A stretch of DNA of 64,000 nucleotides from Chrysomallon squamiferum (GCA_012295275.1 CM022674.1:7673436-7737435); one strand, 5' to 3'; counted from the first letter of the stretch, positions 27,017-41,630 are shown. The notes: a model not told the origin generated them from the letters alone. Numbers and translations: made by a program.

Positions 27017-27130
27017 GTCTGTCAAATTGCTTCTGCTGTACAAAACAAAAAGCATTCATCTTCTAAAACCTCTACTATTAAGTATCCAACAATCAGTTAC
27101 AATGGACAATCATTGGACCATGTTACTTAA
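26640..27130. repeat. Diverged copy of the intron 1 segment found at 6160-6610
   Basis: Shared stretches include TTCAATGCA followed by GAGGTCATA, TACATTCATTATA, GCATTCA-CTTCTAAAAC and ATCATTGG. The copies at 44345-44790 and 51960-52400 are closer to 6160. Likely a dispersed repeat family of unknown type; the hAT element sits just beyond it. Confidence 0.6.
26752..26830. repeat. CA microsatellite
   Basis: About 70 bases of (CA)n followed by ACATACA variants. Confidence 0.95.
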
Positions 27131-27181
27131 ATAAATACCGAGGTTATTTGTCAAACACCTTTTAGAATGTTCCATTTAAAT

Positions 27182-27466
27182 CATAGGTTTTCAATCTGGG
27201 GGTCGCCAGCCTTTTTTCTGGGGTTCGCGAGATCGTCCTTGAGCGAGGGGGTGTTTTAGTTTTTTTCAACTTGACTTGGAAGGAGGAACAAGTAAAAACA
27301 TATAGATTGGTTTGGGACCCGTTATGGTGAATATAGATTCATTTTGTACTGTCTTTGGTTGATGAAAATATGGTAACCCTAGATATTATTGAATCAAAAA
27401 ATTTAAAGGAGGTCATATTGAATTGCTCATAAGGGGTCGCGGTATAAAAAAGGTTGAAAACCAGTG
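27182..27466. mobile_element. hAT-type non-autonomous transposon (MITE)
   Basis: The ends are short inverted repeats: CATAGGTTTTCAATC on the left and, reversed, CACTGGTTTTCAACC on the right. A perfect 8-base target duplication (ATTTAAAT) lies at 27174-27181 and 27467-27474, as expected for hAT elements. The 285-base interior has GGGGTCGC-type motifs near both ends and no coding capacity. Confidence 0.8.
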
Positions 27467-27474
27467 ATTTAAAT

Positions 27475-29173
27475 AATCTAACAAGCCTAATGGACCGTTT
27501 TTATTTTATACTTTTTTCTAACATTCAGTTATTTTTTCTTATTTCCGTTATTCACTTTATCTTCAGATTTTCAATTACGCCTTTATAAGAAATGCCCCTA
27601 ACAAATTAAACTGACATTTGAATTCATTCTAGTTTTAAACATAGAGTAAATTATCGTTACATTTGTAGGTCGGGAATTCGCCCATTTCTGAAAAAAGTGG
27701 CAGACAGCGCCACTAACGGCCGTCAGCTTTGCTACTTCACCGCGCCGTTTAGTTTTGTACTGATGAAATCAAACACTACGAGTACTGTAGTTTTTCAGTC
27801 GCCTTTAGATTAGTTTTCTTCATAAAATACAACCTTCAAAATTAATAATAATAGTAATAAAATATTGTAAATTGTGATTTTGTTTTACAGGATTCATTAT
27901 AATTATTTCTATACTGTCTAATCAGTCACATTAGTCAAAGGATTACAGTACACTTTCAAATTTCTTTCTATTCACATAACTTGGCTGTGGTGGCTTAATT
28001 AAATAACATTAACCTATGATTTGTTGGCAGTTTTAATTTCTCAGCAGGTAAAAAATAAATAAATAAATAAATAAATAATAATAACAGTAATCACGATACC
28101 CATGAAATAACAACAAAACCACTGCAATGAACCCCACAACTTTAATTTTATTTGTATAATTATTTATTATAATTCACAAACAATTACTAGAAGTGTTACA
28201 GCTGTCACAGTTAATTCTACATATGATCTCAACTATTGTTCAACCATAAGTAATATCACTACAAGTTATTAAGATTATATAATATTCCTATTAAAAATAT
28301 ATATGTATATAAAATATAGATAAAATTCTTATTGAAAGAAAAAGTAAATTAGCAACATTTTATTCTGAATAAGATTCAAGTCTAATAGCTTGGAGTAAAA
28401 CTATACTCAAATCCTATTAAAACACTTTTATTAAAAAATAAATAAAGATCCACTTACACTGAAGCTGTTAAAGTAAATGCTTTAAATAAGATCACACAGA
28501 AAAACCACTATTAAAAGCAACACCTCATTATGAAGTCATTCCTATAAACAAATGTAGAAATATTTTATGTTGATGTGGAGATGTCCAGAACATCATCTGT
28601 TTTCTACAATATCCTTTTTTTAAATATCACCTTCATATATGTTTGTGTTCATCGACTGAATAAAGATAAATATTTTTATAGTACATGCTCAAGTGTATCA
28701 AAGAGAAAACTATGAAAATTACAAAGCGTTTGATTGTTGTGATGTTCTAACTAAAAAATATAATGTTCTGTCTTTCTACAAAGTACATGTCAGAAATTTC
28801 GTCATACAAATAATTCTGAATTACAGTGTAATTAGTTTTAGAAAATATAATTTTTGAAATATTACTTTAAGTGAAAAACTTCAATAACTGGTTGAAAGTT
28901 TCTCTTGTTCCTGTTTAAAACAACAGATTTAAAATATAAATGATTACTACTACACCAGTTGTATATTGTCTTAATAAAATTAATTTTCATCACTGTTAAC
29001 TTTAAATATCATACTGATATTGATTTTGTATCATCTTTCATCTTAGTAATCTATTTTATTAATGTCTTTAATGAAATGTAAGTTAACAACACCTTATATT
29101 TACACTATTTTCATCACATTATTATAAACAAGAGTTCAACCAGATATGTTGTGTCTATCTGTCATTTTGATTA
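27475..29173. other. 3' flank of the fusion gene, no other gene seen
   Basis: AT-rich sequence with the 28154 direct repeat. A CpG-containing stretch near 27660-27740 (GACAGCGCCACTAACGGCCG) stands out from its surroundings, without an assignable function. Confidence 0.5.
28154..28246. repeat. Approx. 95-base direct repeat, first copy
   Basis: Nearly identical to 30773-30866, containing ATTCACAAACAATTA and TCTCAACTATTGTTCAAC. One copy is downstream of the fusion gene, the other directly beside the acceptor of exon 18. Confidence 0.75.
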
Positions 29174-31780
29174 CTAGTTTTGATGATACTCTATTAAGTA
29201 TTCTGCATAGCACTGGGCATTGTCAAAAATTACAAATATCTTAGGTTGGTATGTGTTATCGACGACACAGTCATAGAGTTCATCTGGCTTTGACTCGTCA
29301 ACTGGTGGTGGTTTTTTCATTCCTCGTTCACCTTTCGTATATTTTCCAACAAGTACTCTCACATTGAACATAAACCTAGGAAAATATAATCATAGCCATT
29401 GCAGTTTTTTTTTATTTGTAAAAAAAACAACAACCCCAAAACCCAAAACAACAACAACAAGATGGTAGATAGATATATAGACAGAAATTCAGTAATTAGG
29501 GTAGGCTGAAAAGTAAATGGCTATGAAGGAGTAATGCTAGAACAGTGAAACTACTCAGAGAAACTGGGATACCTGACTGAAAAAACACCAGGTTGATCAC
29601 ACTATGAGAGAATTTGGACTGTTTTGAAACAAATCTGCAAATTTCATGGCTCACTTAGAGCCAGAGGCAAAGAAATAATCAATGCAATTATCATTCTCAC
29701 TTCCTCCAAAGAAGGCCAGGGTTGTTTCATTAGTGAGGAAGGTGATGGTGTGGTTTTTTTTTTGAAATACAAAAGTATAGTGTTTATAGACTATCTTCAA
29801 ACTGGCCAAACAGTAAATGGGAGTGTTCTTTGCTAACTTGTTGAGGCAGTTGTATGAGTCTATCAAGAACAAACGTACAGGAAAACTTTCAAGTCTGTGG
29901 TTACATGGCTAGTATGCACATTTGGCTTTGAACTGACTGATAATTTTCCAAACTCTCCTGATTTGGCAGTATCTGATTATCATCTAATTCCAAAACTGAA
30001 ACAAAAACATTTGGCTGGCAAACCATAATGGAACTGTAATGTTGAGTACTTATGTACTAAATACTGCAGCACTGCTGAAAGAAGTGTATGGTCTGTAAGC
30101 AGTCTGTGTTGAATAAAAACTATATATCATCATATTCCACAAGGGCATCGTGTTAGGCTATGAACTTTTCAACCTGTTCTGTTCTATAACGATTGCTTTT
30201 TTCAGTTTTCTTTTTTTGTTAAATTGATAAAACATTTCTATTCAAAGATGACCCTCATTTTTATTTCTACAAAACGAAAAACAAAATTTAAAATTTATCC
30301 GTTAGCTTCTTTTATCAATTCAACTTTTATAAATAATGCTTTGATGAAACTATGCCATTATTAATTATTTGAAAATAAATCAACATTCTAAATATGATAA
30401 AGTAAAATTTATTACAATTAACTTTTAAAAGTCTATTTGTAAATATAATATGATTACATGCAAACATAAATTTATTTATTTTGAGTTGGGTGTTTTTTCT
30501 TTGGTCATGTTGATTCTAATGAAACTTTAAAAATTTGTGTTACCTGTTTCCTTCTTCATTTGGTTCTGTGTAGCCATCAGATGTTTTGGATTCTGAAGCA
30601 AAGTAGGCACCATCACCATACAATGCTCGCTTTACCACTCTAAAGTCAATACCTTGATTTACAATGCGATCAACAATGTCTGCTTTGGTACCATGGAACA
30701 GTTGTTGCTCATTTGCACCATCTAGGCCATAATTTCGGTCCATGATTTGTTTTTTCCTGAAATTTGAATAATTTGTATAATTATTTATTATAATTCACAA
30801 ACAATTATTAGAAGTGTTACAACTGTCACAGTTAATTCTACATATGATCTCAACTATTGTTCAACATAACAAGAACTTCTCACTAAAATCCTTGTTACAA
30901 ATTTCTTAGGACATCAGTATGACATGGTTCATATGCAGCATGGAAATCCTGGAAGTATAATATGGAATTTCAAAATTAATTTGACAAATTCTGGTAAATT
31001 CTTTAAATTTTAGTTTTGTTACCGAATGTTCTAATTTTACTCATCCTGTGATTAAATTTTATTTTCCTCTCTAATGTTATGATAGTTAAGTTTTTATTTT
31101 AATCAGCTGCACTTTTTGATTCAACGATGCTATCAAAGCACATATCTCTGAACATGTGGTTTTCTTATTTCCCCACTTAAATTACAGACTAGTATGAATG
31201 ATGTGATGTGATAATGTGATACGGTGGATGCAGTCTGCTCATGAAGGTATATGACAGGGAGTGTAAAATGAATTTACTTTAGTATGATGATGAGATATAA
31301 CATTAGATGTGCTAAATAGAAAGCTAAATTTCCTCCAACTGCATTTAATGTGTCAAATCAGACAAAGACATTTTTACAACAAAATCTGCTGTCAGTTTTA
31401 GGAAAACATCACTGATCTGAAGTCACAGATTTTCTTTTATTAAAAGCTAAATCATTAATTACATTTTTTTTCTCAAATCTTAAAATATGTCATATTCAAA
31501 CACTTATATAAAATGTAAGAAAATTAGGTTCAGAATACTGAATACATACAAAGCAAAAGGTTCCCATCTGTCAAGATTCTGAATTCTGTGTATTGCTATG
31601 ACAGATTTTGTAGGGAGCGTCCTCTTGAAATCATTAGAAACTTTCTGATATTCTTCAGATGTCAAGGGGTCTTTATAACTCAGAGAGATTTTCTGGACCT
31701 TGACACCTTGTTGCATGGACTGCCAGTACGAGGGTGAATCAATGGCTGTTTTTGATTTAGTTCTAACATTTTGAGCAGCT
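29174..31780 (-). CDS. Fusion gene exons 17-19: PARP-type ADP-ribosyltransferase catalytic domain
   Basis: Exon 17 (31550-31780) encodes the start of a PARP10/14-like catalytic domain: EEYQKVSNDF, then IHRIQNLDRWEPF. Exon 18 (30544-30756) carries the NAD-binding histidine in LFHGTKADIVDRIVNQGIDF and the tyrosine in GDGAYFASESKTSDGY. Exon 19 (29174-29375) carries VLVGKYTKGERGMKKPPP, then QPKIFVIFDNAQCYAEYLI, and the stop. The triad is His (about 858), Tyr (about 888), Ile (about 954). Poly-ADP-ribosylating PARPs have Glu at the third place; H-Y-I is typical of mono-ADP-ribosyltransferases, so mono activity is inferred. There is no macrodomain, WWE or SAM domain between the ankyrins and this domain, unlike PARP14 or tankyrase. 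An AATAAA on the minus strand lies about 120 bases past the stop (near 29056). Confidence 0.88.
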
Positions 31781-34700
31781 CTGAAAGTAGAAGTCATTTT
31801 AGAAATATTACTTAGTTATAAACTTTTAACAATTCTGTATCTGAACATGAGTTTTAACTCATAAATTTAAATAACTCAAGTGCAGTCATCAATATAACTA
31901 AGATAATGTTTTAATATTCAGCATAGAGCAGTCTAAAGGAGGAAGTGACTGCATTTCATGTGGCTAGCTAAAGTGTTTAGTATAGAATATTGCAACTGCA
32001 TTTATTTACTGTGTTAAAAAAAAACAACTTGGAAAAGAGAAATTCATAATTCTGCTTATAAAGAAATCCTAGCATTTACCTCATCAGTACCCTGGCTAAT
32101 TCTTTGTTTTGTATCAGGTCTATGGTTGTATTGCCATCTTTGTTTTTTATTGTGAGATTTGCTCCTTGATCAGCCAGCATGTAAAGAATATCAATAGATG
32201 TATCATCTTTTTCTGTTATCTCATTCCCATCCTGGATAAAAGTGTCCTGAAATGAACAACACAACATCAGACAACAACATATAAATTTATTATTGTTTTA
32301 ATGATGTTACTGTTTCAATGTTATCATAGGTGCTACAAATACATGGTCTATTAAAATTCTTTATACATCCAAGTAATTATTTTATTATCATCATTCAAAA
32401 ATTTTGCGATAGTAAAAGTAACTAATAATATTACAAGACATTTATAATATTTACACTCACTAACTTAAGCTGATACTGTAGTTTTATGACGTTAGTAGAA
32501 ACTTTAACACAAGCAGATCCATCTCTACATGATGACATCACAAATTTTAAATAATGCATAATATACTTCAACATAAAACTTTTATCAAATTAATATTTTT
32601 CTTTCCTAAATAACTTACTAGCAATTTTAAGGAAGGTTTTTTAAGAACCAAATGTGATGGTGTATTTCCATTGATATCCTGAGTATTTACATCTGCATCT
32701 ATCAAAACATAAGAGCAAAATTATAGTACATTTTCACACCCCCTACCCCAGACACATACTAACACAGACTATGACACAGATGTGGACACTTACATATACA
32801 CATACAGATGCAAACAGACCCATCCACTGACATATTGACACACAGACACATGAACTAAACAAACACACACACTGAAAAATATCCTAAGAAATAAGCAATA
32901 GGTAAGCAGAAAAAATAATTTTAACATAATCTCACTTGTGAAAAGAAGAACGTCAACAATAGGCAAAGATTTCCTGATCATAGCCAGGTGAAGAGGTGTC
33001 TGGTGACTGTTATCCTTAACATTTACATCAGCTTTTCCCTAAAATACAATGTTAAATCCTTATGAGAAGCAGCATCAAAAGTTAAATATAGGCAGTGATA
33101 GGTCTAGAATAAGATAAAGATTTAACTTTCTGAGAAAATAAAAATGTTATATGTTTCCTAATGGAGATATGAATAATTAATGAAAAATAAATCCATCTTG
33201 ATGTTCCTACTGGAGATATGCATGAATTAAGTAATGAAAATAAATCCATCTTGATGTTCTTACTAGATATAAATAATGTAATGAAAATAAATCCATCTTG
33301 ATGTTCTTACTAGATATAAATAATGTAATGAAAATAAATCCATCTTGATGTTCTTACTAGATATAAATAATGTAATGAAAATAAATCCATCTTGATGTTC
33401 CTACTGGATATAAAAATAGTATAATAGAAGACCAATCATTCATTGTGCTCCTACTAGATATAAATAATGTAATAGCAATTCATCACTTATCTCTTAATGA
33501 AAATGAATACCTTACTAAGAAGACAGCTGACAAGAGACCTGTATCCATTGATAACTGCAATGTGCAGTGCAGTGTATCCTCCTTTCTTTGTCTTTAGGTT
33601 GACAACTGATGGCTGATTTTTAAATATCAGTTCAGCTAACCTGAAATTAAAAGAAAAATATTTTTTATCACTTACTTTATATGTGCACAAACATTTTCAA
33701 ATAATTATCAACAATATAAGGAAAAACCAAGTTTTTTTTTTTTTTTCACTATCCACACTTTCAGAAATCGATAGAGAGCATTAATTTGAAAATAATGAGA
33801 TTATAAAAAGTGTTATTTACTAGATATGAAACAATTGTTAACAATATAGTCTAGCACTGTTTGAATGTATTGACAATAAGTAGTCATTTGAGTCTACAAA
33901 TCAGTGAGTGAGTGAATGATATCCCAGGTCGTAAAACAATTTAGCTATTGTGTCAGACAGAGGTATAAAAATGATTTATATATAAAATTAAATGGTAAAA
34001 CTGTATAAAAATATACTGTCTCATGTGGTGCTTAAAATAATTACCCTTTATGTTAACATGTCTTTATTGGAAAAATAAAAAAATAAACATCTTTGTATCA
34101 CTATGCCAATTAAAGGATGTTCCAGCTTCAGGTGTTGTAAACTTGGAGGCACAAAAAAAATGTGTCAGTTAAATAAGATATTGGGATGAAGCCTTTTTTC
34201 ATTAGTTCCAGGGCTTTAAAGTCTGCCCAAACTTCAAGAGTAATAAACATACTGAATCAAGCAATCTCATGGAAATGTCAATGTCTGACTGAAAAAACAC
34301 TGCACATCACAGAATTCCCATCCAGGTGATTCATCTGAATTGATAGAAATTCAGTCACAGTATCTTCCTCAAATGTCTACTAAAAGTTGCTGATATATAG
34401 ATGCATCTGAACAATGTTTTTTTTTTTTTTTTTTTTCAAATGCCCCAAATCTAGCACAGTCTTTGGTGGTTAAAATAAATAATATAATATGTCAGAGAAA
34501 TCAGTTCTGGCAACAGATTAAATACTGCATGATAAAAAATCCAAAAATAGGTATGGCACTTGGCCTCACATCAAATATATATTTATTATCAGAAACTGCA
34601 TTTCAAGTAGGATGTTTTGGTAATGATTTTATCTTCATACTATATAGCAGAAACAGTCAGTCTGCAAACATTTGGATGAGGATGCCTTTTTTTTAAAATC

Positions 34701-34788
34701 AGTTCCAGGGCTTTAAAACTATCTACAGGTACAAGCTCTCTCCAATACAAAGTCTGAACACTCCAGAAACAAAGTCTAAGATCTTGGC

Positions 34789-34819
<31 letters not shown>

Positions 34820-37712
34820 GTAACAGTTATGGCATTTATTCAATGAATCCATAATCCAATTTAGACCTTACAAAAGATCAACAAAGTAGGAGCATATATT
34901 ACTGCCTGTAACTTTTCAGGGTCTTTAAGATATTTTTAACATATTTTTGATGGAGTACCAAGGACAACCTTTCCACCACAGGATTTGGATTTTTATCCAG
35001 AAATAGTTGTGGATTTAAATGTAGATCTCTTTTATGGCAGATATACATACAATTTCTCTGAGTCTTTGAAAACTAAAACCATTATCTGATGCCCATTGCT
35101 GAAGTTTATTCATGCAAAGCTGCAGCTGACACTGGATGATATTAATTTGGATGATCTCTTGCAAATCAGAAAGAACAATCAATACCAAGTTTTAAACCCT
35201 GAGTGATGCTGTTAATTTTCACTGAAAATATAGTTTTTGATTATCCTGAAGTACACCCATCTCTTGCAAATTTGAAAATGTAGATGTCATCCAAGATTTG
35301 TAAAAATCTTTTTTAAAAAGTTATCTATAACAATAGGAGGGTGACCTCTTAGAATGAAGCTATGGAAGTCCTTCATAATACCATTCTTCCTCATTATATC
35401 ATAAGCTTTCTCCAAATCAAAACACACTGAAACTAGGTGTTGATTGTGTATGAATATTTCCCTACAAAATATTTCAAATCCAACAAGTTGATCAATCGAG
35501 TTACATCTGGTCATGAACCCATGCTGCATTTAAGTAATAAAGAAACCAGACAAATCTGCAACTGATAATTCATTTCATTGTTTTACAGATGCAGTTTGTC
35601 AAGGAAACAGGGTAATAATTAGCAGGACTTGATGGATTCTTAACAGCCTTTGGAGCAGGAATGACTATAACTGTCCTCCAATCAGAAGGAAAGTCACCAG
35701 AAATCCAGATTTCATTAAAATATTTAGAAGAGCTGGGTAAACATGTAAGTAATTAGTAGTATGGACACTACCAGAAGGGTTGGGACTAATTTTCATGGAG
35801 AAATCAAGAAAAAGAGACAAATTACAAAGGGTCTGATCTATGAAAGTGACTGTACCATTTACAGAGTGAAAATATGTATGGCTGTTATCATTAAAAAGAA
35901 TCAAGTCTTTTTAGAGAATTAAATCTTCCAATTATTTACCTCTGTTTTTCACCTTCTTCATATTCCTACAAGGTGTGATGATGCCTGAAATCTCCCATTA
36001 GAATAAAAAGGGACAGGAGTTGGCCTACAAGATCTTGAAGGTCCTTAAGATTAAAACTGAAATGTTTCGGAGGAGGTAAATAAACTGAACACATAGTTTT
36101 ATGACTGCAGCCAATAAGTTTAGTATTTTATGCAACTTTACTCTGGGAAATATTTTCATTAACAAGAAAGAAAACTTTCTTGGAAACTCTGTTTTTGATT
36201 TCCTTGAATTTGTGACTAATAATATTAGTGTCTTTGGGGGAAGTTTTCTGAAAACATATTTAACAACTAATTCATCAAAAGTGGGTCAAATCCAGGGAGC
36301 CTGATGAGCCTCTTGAAAGATTCTTAGAATCCTGAGAGATCTGTACTGATTTAGAATAAACTGTCTTTACTTTAGCATTCCATTTCTTTGTTTTCTGAAT
36401 GTCAGAAATCTTTTTAAATTTATCCTCATCATTTGACCATGTTACGTTAGTCTAATAGCAGCAGCATATGACAAGTCCTACTAATTATGAAGATTAATCA
36501 ACATTTTTCTAGCCTCAGGGAATTACAGATAAGTAGTACCATCTTTGTTCCTAGTAAAATTAAACAAATCAATAGCTGTTAGCTGCATGAACTCTGGACC
36601 AAAGTGAAGAATTGTCAGTGGCAATGTACTTAGTTGCAGACATCAATCATGACTCAACCACCAGGATCCCATCATCCACTTCACATGTCACATCTCACAA
36701 CAAACAAGGTGCCTCATTCGAGGAGGTGGTGCAGTTACTGGTCATTTTAAGAATGTTCTCGTTTTCAATTTTATTTCTAAGAAATCATTGTACAACTTTA
36801 CATTTATGTATTTTCAGGTAGTGGTTACATCATACAAAATATAAACCTAGGATTACATGAAAGACAATGATATAATAAAAATAAAAGCAAAGAGTGTTCA
36901 CATACTCAAAATGTTCTTCAGGTACAGCCAGTATGTGATAACCAGACTATAATGGGTTTGTTTCAGGAACAATTAATATTCTAATTAGCTAAGTTGTTTA
37001 AAATTTGTTTCATGATGATACTTTATAGCGATCATCTTAATGATATGTGACTACAAAGTTTAAAATAATAATAATAATAATAATAATAAAATCTTTAAAA
37101 AATTCTGATAAAGGCAACTGACTGACTTGACAGCTGAAAGCCATACATACTTTTCTTTATTATTCATTACAGCCACATGAAAAGCAGACATCCCCTCACT
37201 GTTGAAAATGTCACATCTAATTTTCTTCACCTTCATCAACATCTCACAAATTGGGTAGTTATCCATAGCATCATGGAGTGGAGTGTCTCCATCATTGTCC
37301 TTTTGTCAGAACAAACTCAATGTTTACATAATATAAGAGATCATGTTTTCAAAAATAATTATATAAAATTATATGATTAAGAAATAATTTTATAAATCAC
37401 AATAAATTGACAATTAATAGATGCAATACAAAGTTAAAACTTTATTATAAAGCTACAAGAATAAATGTATCAATGCAAAATTTGCAAACAGGAATAATAA
37501 TTAGAAAAGGGCATTTTTTGAATTAGGTGGGTTTTTGGGTTGTTTTTTTCTATAACATAATTAGAATCAAGGCTCAAAATTAAATAAATATATATTTAAA
37601 TGTATTTTGTGAACTTCAGTTGAAAATACATGAATAAGGTACTGAGGAAAAATATACTGTGCCATTGTATTAAAAATTAATCTCTCTCTCTCTCTATATG
37701 TGTGTGTGTGCC

Positions 37713-37746
<34 letters not shown>

Positions 37747-38355
37747 TACACATGCATATACACCTTTGAATAAATAAAAAGAAAATATGTGACATGTTAA
37801 TAAAAAATGAATACATATATAACCTGTGTGTTAACATCACATCCCTTGTCAGTGAGGATTTTCACAATTTCTTTATTGTTTGCAGTCACTGCTTGGTGAC
37901 ATGGTGTCAGTCCTTTTTTATTCTTTTTGTTCATGTCAGCACCTTTATCAATTAGGATTTTCACAATTTCATCTTTGCCTCTGAAAAACATAATAATCAT
38001 GAAATGACACAATGTTTATCTGTGTTACATAAAAGTATAATTACAGCATTAAAGAGAATAGCGATGCAATAATTTAAAGATACACATTTAACTTACAGTG
38101 AAACCACATGATGAAGTGATATGTTATACAAATGTTATATATTTAACATACTGTTAAACAGCATGATGAAATGATCTGGTGTATAAAAATCTAGATATAA
38201 ATTGTAAAATAGTATGATGAAGTGATCTTATATAAAGAAAGAGATTTAACTTACTGTGAAATGTTAAAAAAAATACCAATCTAACTATGAAGCAGCCAGT
38301 TGAAATATGTTGTATAAAGATACAGATACATCATAAAAAAACAGCATGATGATAC

Positions 38356-38396
<41 letters not shown>

Positions 38397-41300
38397 CATC
38401 TTAATAAAACAGCATGATGAAATGAAATGATATTAAATAAAGATATAGATTTAATTTACTATGAAATAGCATGATTAAGTGATCACATATAAAGAAAGAA
38501 ATTTAACTTAGTGTGAAATAATGTTAAATAAATACTCATCTTACTATATAGCAGCTAAATGAAATGATATGTTGTATAAAGATTTAACTTCCTCTGAAGT
38601 GATGTTATGTAAAGTTTAACTTACTGAGAAACAGCAAAATGAAGAGCAGTGTCTCCTTCTTCGTCAACCAGATTTGGATCAGCTTTATACGATAAGAGAA
38701 TTTTCACAACTTCACTGCTACCTGTGTAGCAAGCCAGTTGTAATGGACTGTTTCCATCAACAGTCTCATTCACCTGCATATATGTATACACCTTTTCTTA
38801 ATAAAACCTTTCATTATGGAATAAAAATATTTTATTTCTGATCATCATTTCTCTTATTATATATATTTAAAATTTTGTGCATTACAAAATGCCCCAAATA
38901 TGTAGTCTGAAAACAAATAAAAAGAAAAATAAAGAAAAAGAAAAATCCCTCAGTAATCTTAGTTTGATGGTTAATGTCAGTTACTCTGAACTGGTTTAAC
39001 TGTTGTGTTTAAAACTGTACATAGTTATAGAGTCAACACACTGATTAAAACCTCTTCAATATACATGTCACAAAATTTGATTTAAACCTAATTTGAGATA
39101 ACTTTGAATTTATCATGTGCAATCTAGCAGAGACTGAAATATCTTTAACTGATGAAATATGAATAATAAAAAAATAAAAAAAATTGTAATTTGTTACCAA
39201 GGTGGAACTGACCAGCTCATATACTTTATATTTCATATGAAAATATCTTTGAATGTGGTACAAAAATACACATTTTTGCAATAGTATTATGGAAAAAATG
39301 CTATGACATTAGAACTATGATGTTGCTTTTAGGATTATGAAAATAATCTGATCAAAAAAGGATTATTGGAAACAATATAATCAAACTAGGACAATGGAGA
39401 AAAATCCTGTCAAACTAGGAATTAGTTTACGATGTTAGCAAACAAGGATTTGGAAAAAGATGTTATCAAACAATAACTATGGAAAAGATCAATGGTAGGG
39501 GGAAAAAATAGAATTATGGAAAAGATCTTACCAAACCAGGATTATTGGAAAGAATTTCTTTGACAGTTTTGATGTCTTCCTGTGCTGCTGCTTCTATAAG
39601 TCGTTCAGATAAACTGATTTTATCTCCCTTCTGTATCAGTGACAAAATCATTTCACTAATGTTACTCCCTATGTCTGAAAATGCTAAAAAAAAAATATCA
39701 TTCGTATGAAAACTTTTATTTTTTATTATTTTATTTTTTTAAATTTATCTTTCCAATTCATTTTCAAAAAATGAATAGATGTTAGGTATAGTACATTTAT
39801 TTATTTACAGCAATATACTTTTATTTTGAATAAACTTATTTTAAAATAAATAAATTTTAATTTGTTTGTGTTGTTTATCATCTAATTTATCATTCCAATT
39901 GATTGTTAAAAAAGGATGAATTTAGAGTATTGATTATTTATTTATTAGCAGCAATTTGTTGTTGTTTTTTTGTTGTTGTTGTTCATTCTGTTTGTTGTTT
40001 ATCTGTTTTATTGACAACATAGAAATGAACATTATCTTAATATATAACTTTGCTATAAGTTACAGAATAATGATCAGTACACTGAGATAGGAATTCGTCT
40101 AATTCTTTGTACATCAAAACCTACTAAGAACTTCATCTCAAGAAGTACCAGTACATCATAATTATAGAAAGTTGGTGTTTGCAGACTGATAAAAACTTTA
40201 TTAGATGTTTTTTGTTAACAGTCTATATATGACATCCCATGATATTTTCAGCAAAACTGTTTGACATCAGATGAAATTGACTGTAATTTTAATTCATATC
40301 TCTTGAACAGCTCTGTTTTAAAGTGAATAATACAATTGAATAGTTACTTACCACCAGGAATTATTTCCATTGGTGTCTCTGATACCTGGTGTTTTGATCT
40401 ATTCTCATCAGCTGACTCTACATACTGACAACACACAGGACTAAACATCCACTGCTGTTCTCCTACTTTGACTGTCAGGTCACCATCATCATCAACAGCT
40501 ACAATGATTCCTAACTCACCAAGAGCCTGGCATCAAATCCACATTAATAATTATGTTAAGTAAGAGAAAGTAACTCATACAAACTAGCTAGGTTATACAT
40601 GATCTATTTGACGTCATTTTGTGATTGTGTTACATGATGTTTGAATTTTCAGAAACGAAATATAAACAATTTAAAAATAATTTTAATTCCATTCACTGAG
40701 AAAATTAGAAACTTTACATCGCAGAAAGAAATAAAATACTGGGATAAAAAATGAAATCAATTATACTAGTCATAATAATGAACTAATTGACTAATCAAAT
40801 TTCAAATAATATCAAAATGAACTTAGTGCTGCTCACTGGAGTTTACAAAACAATCTGAAATGAAATCAAGATAAAAATAAATTTATACTTTTTCCATTTC
40901 ATCATTCCAGCCACCATGTCCTTCCTGCAGCTCCTGAACAGCATTGATGTTTTCCAGAATTTGAACAGTCTCACCAACAGAAAATGAGTGAATCTGAAAA
41001 AAGTGAAAACAGTAGATGTGAAACACATAAATATTTCTTAATTCATAGTAAAGAAAAAAAAAGAAAACATAAATTATATTAAAAATATATATAGAATATT
41101 TAGATACATATAGATATTTCTTTACTTTAAAATACATAGAAAATAAATGACCCAAATAAATACTTCTGAAAAATAAACAGAACAGCATAAAATGGAATTT
41201 CGTTAAAAAATAAATAAAACAACATAATAAATATTACAAATATATCATTTTAAATTAAAAATAAAGAAAAGACCAATTAAAAATGAAGAAAAAACATTAA

Positions 41301-41570
41301 AGCAATACTTTTCAAAATTAAATTACATAAAGACTATAGAAATATTTCTTTAATTATATCTAAAGAACCCAAGATAAAACAAATGTACAATTTAAATTAA
41401 AATTAAATAAATAACAGATTACCTTAGTTAATACTGATCTATAGAAATACCATGTTTGTGCATCTTCATACTGAACTTTTGCTATACTTGAGTTTTCTAT
41501 TTCAATGATTGTTCCTAACTGTGACAAATACTTGAAAAAAAAAAAATAATAATAATTATAAAAACTAAAA

Positions 41571-41630
<60 letters not shown>

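Noticed and set aside
34463-36821. Several + strand ORFs in intron 12
   Set aside because: They are antisense to the LINE remnant.
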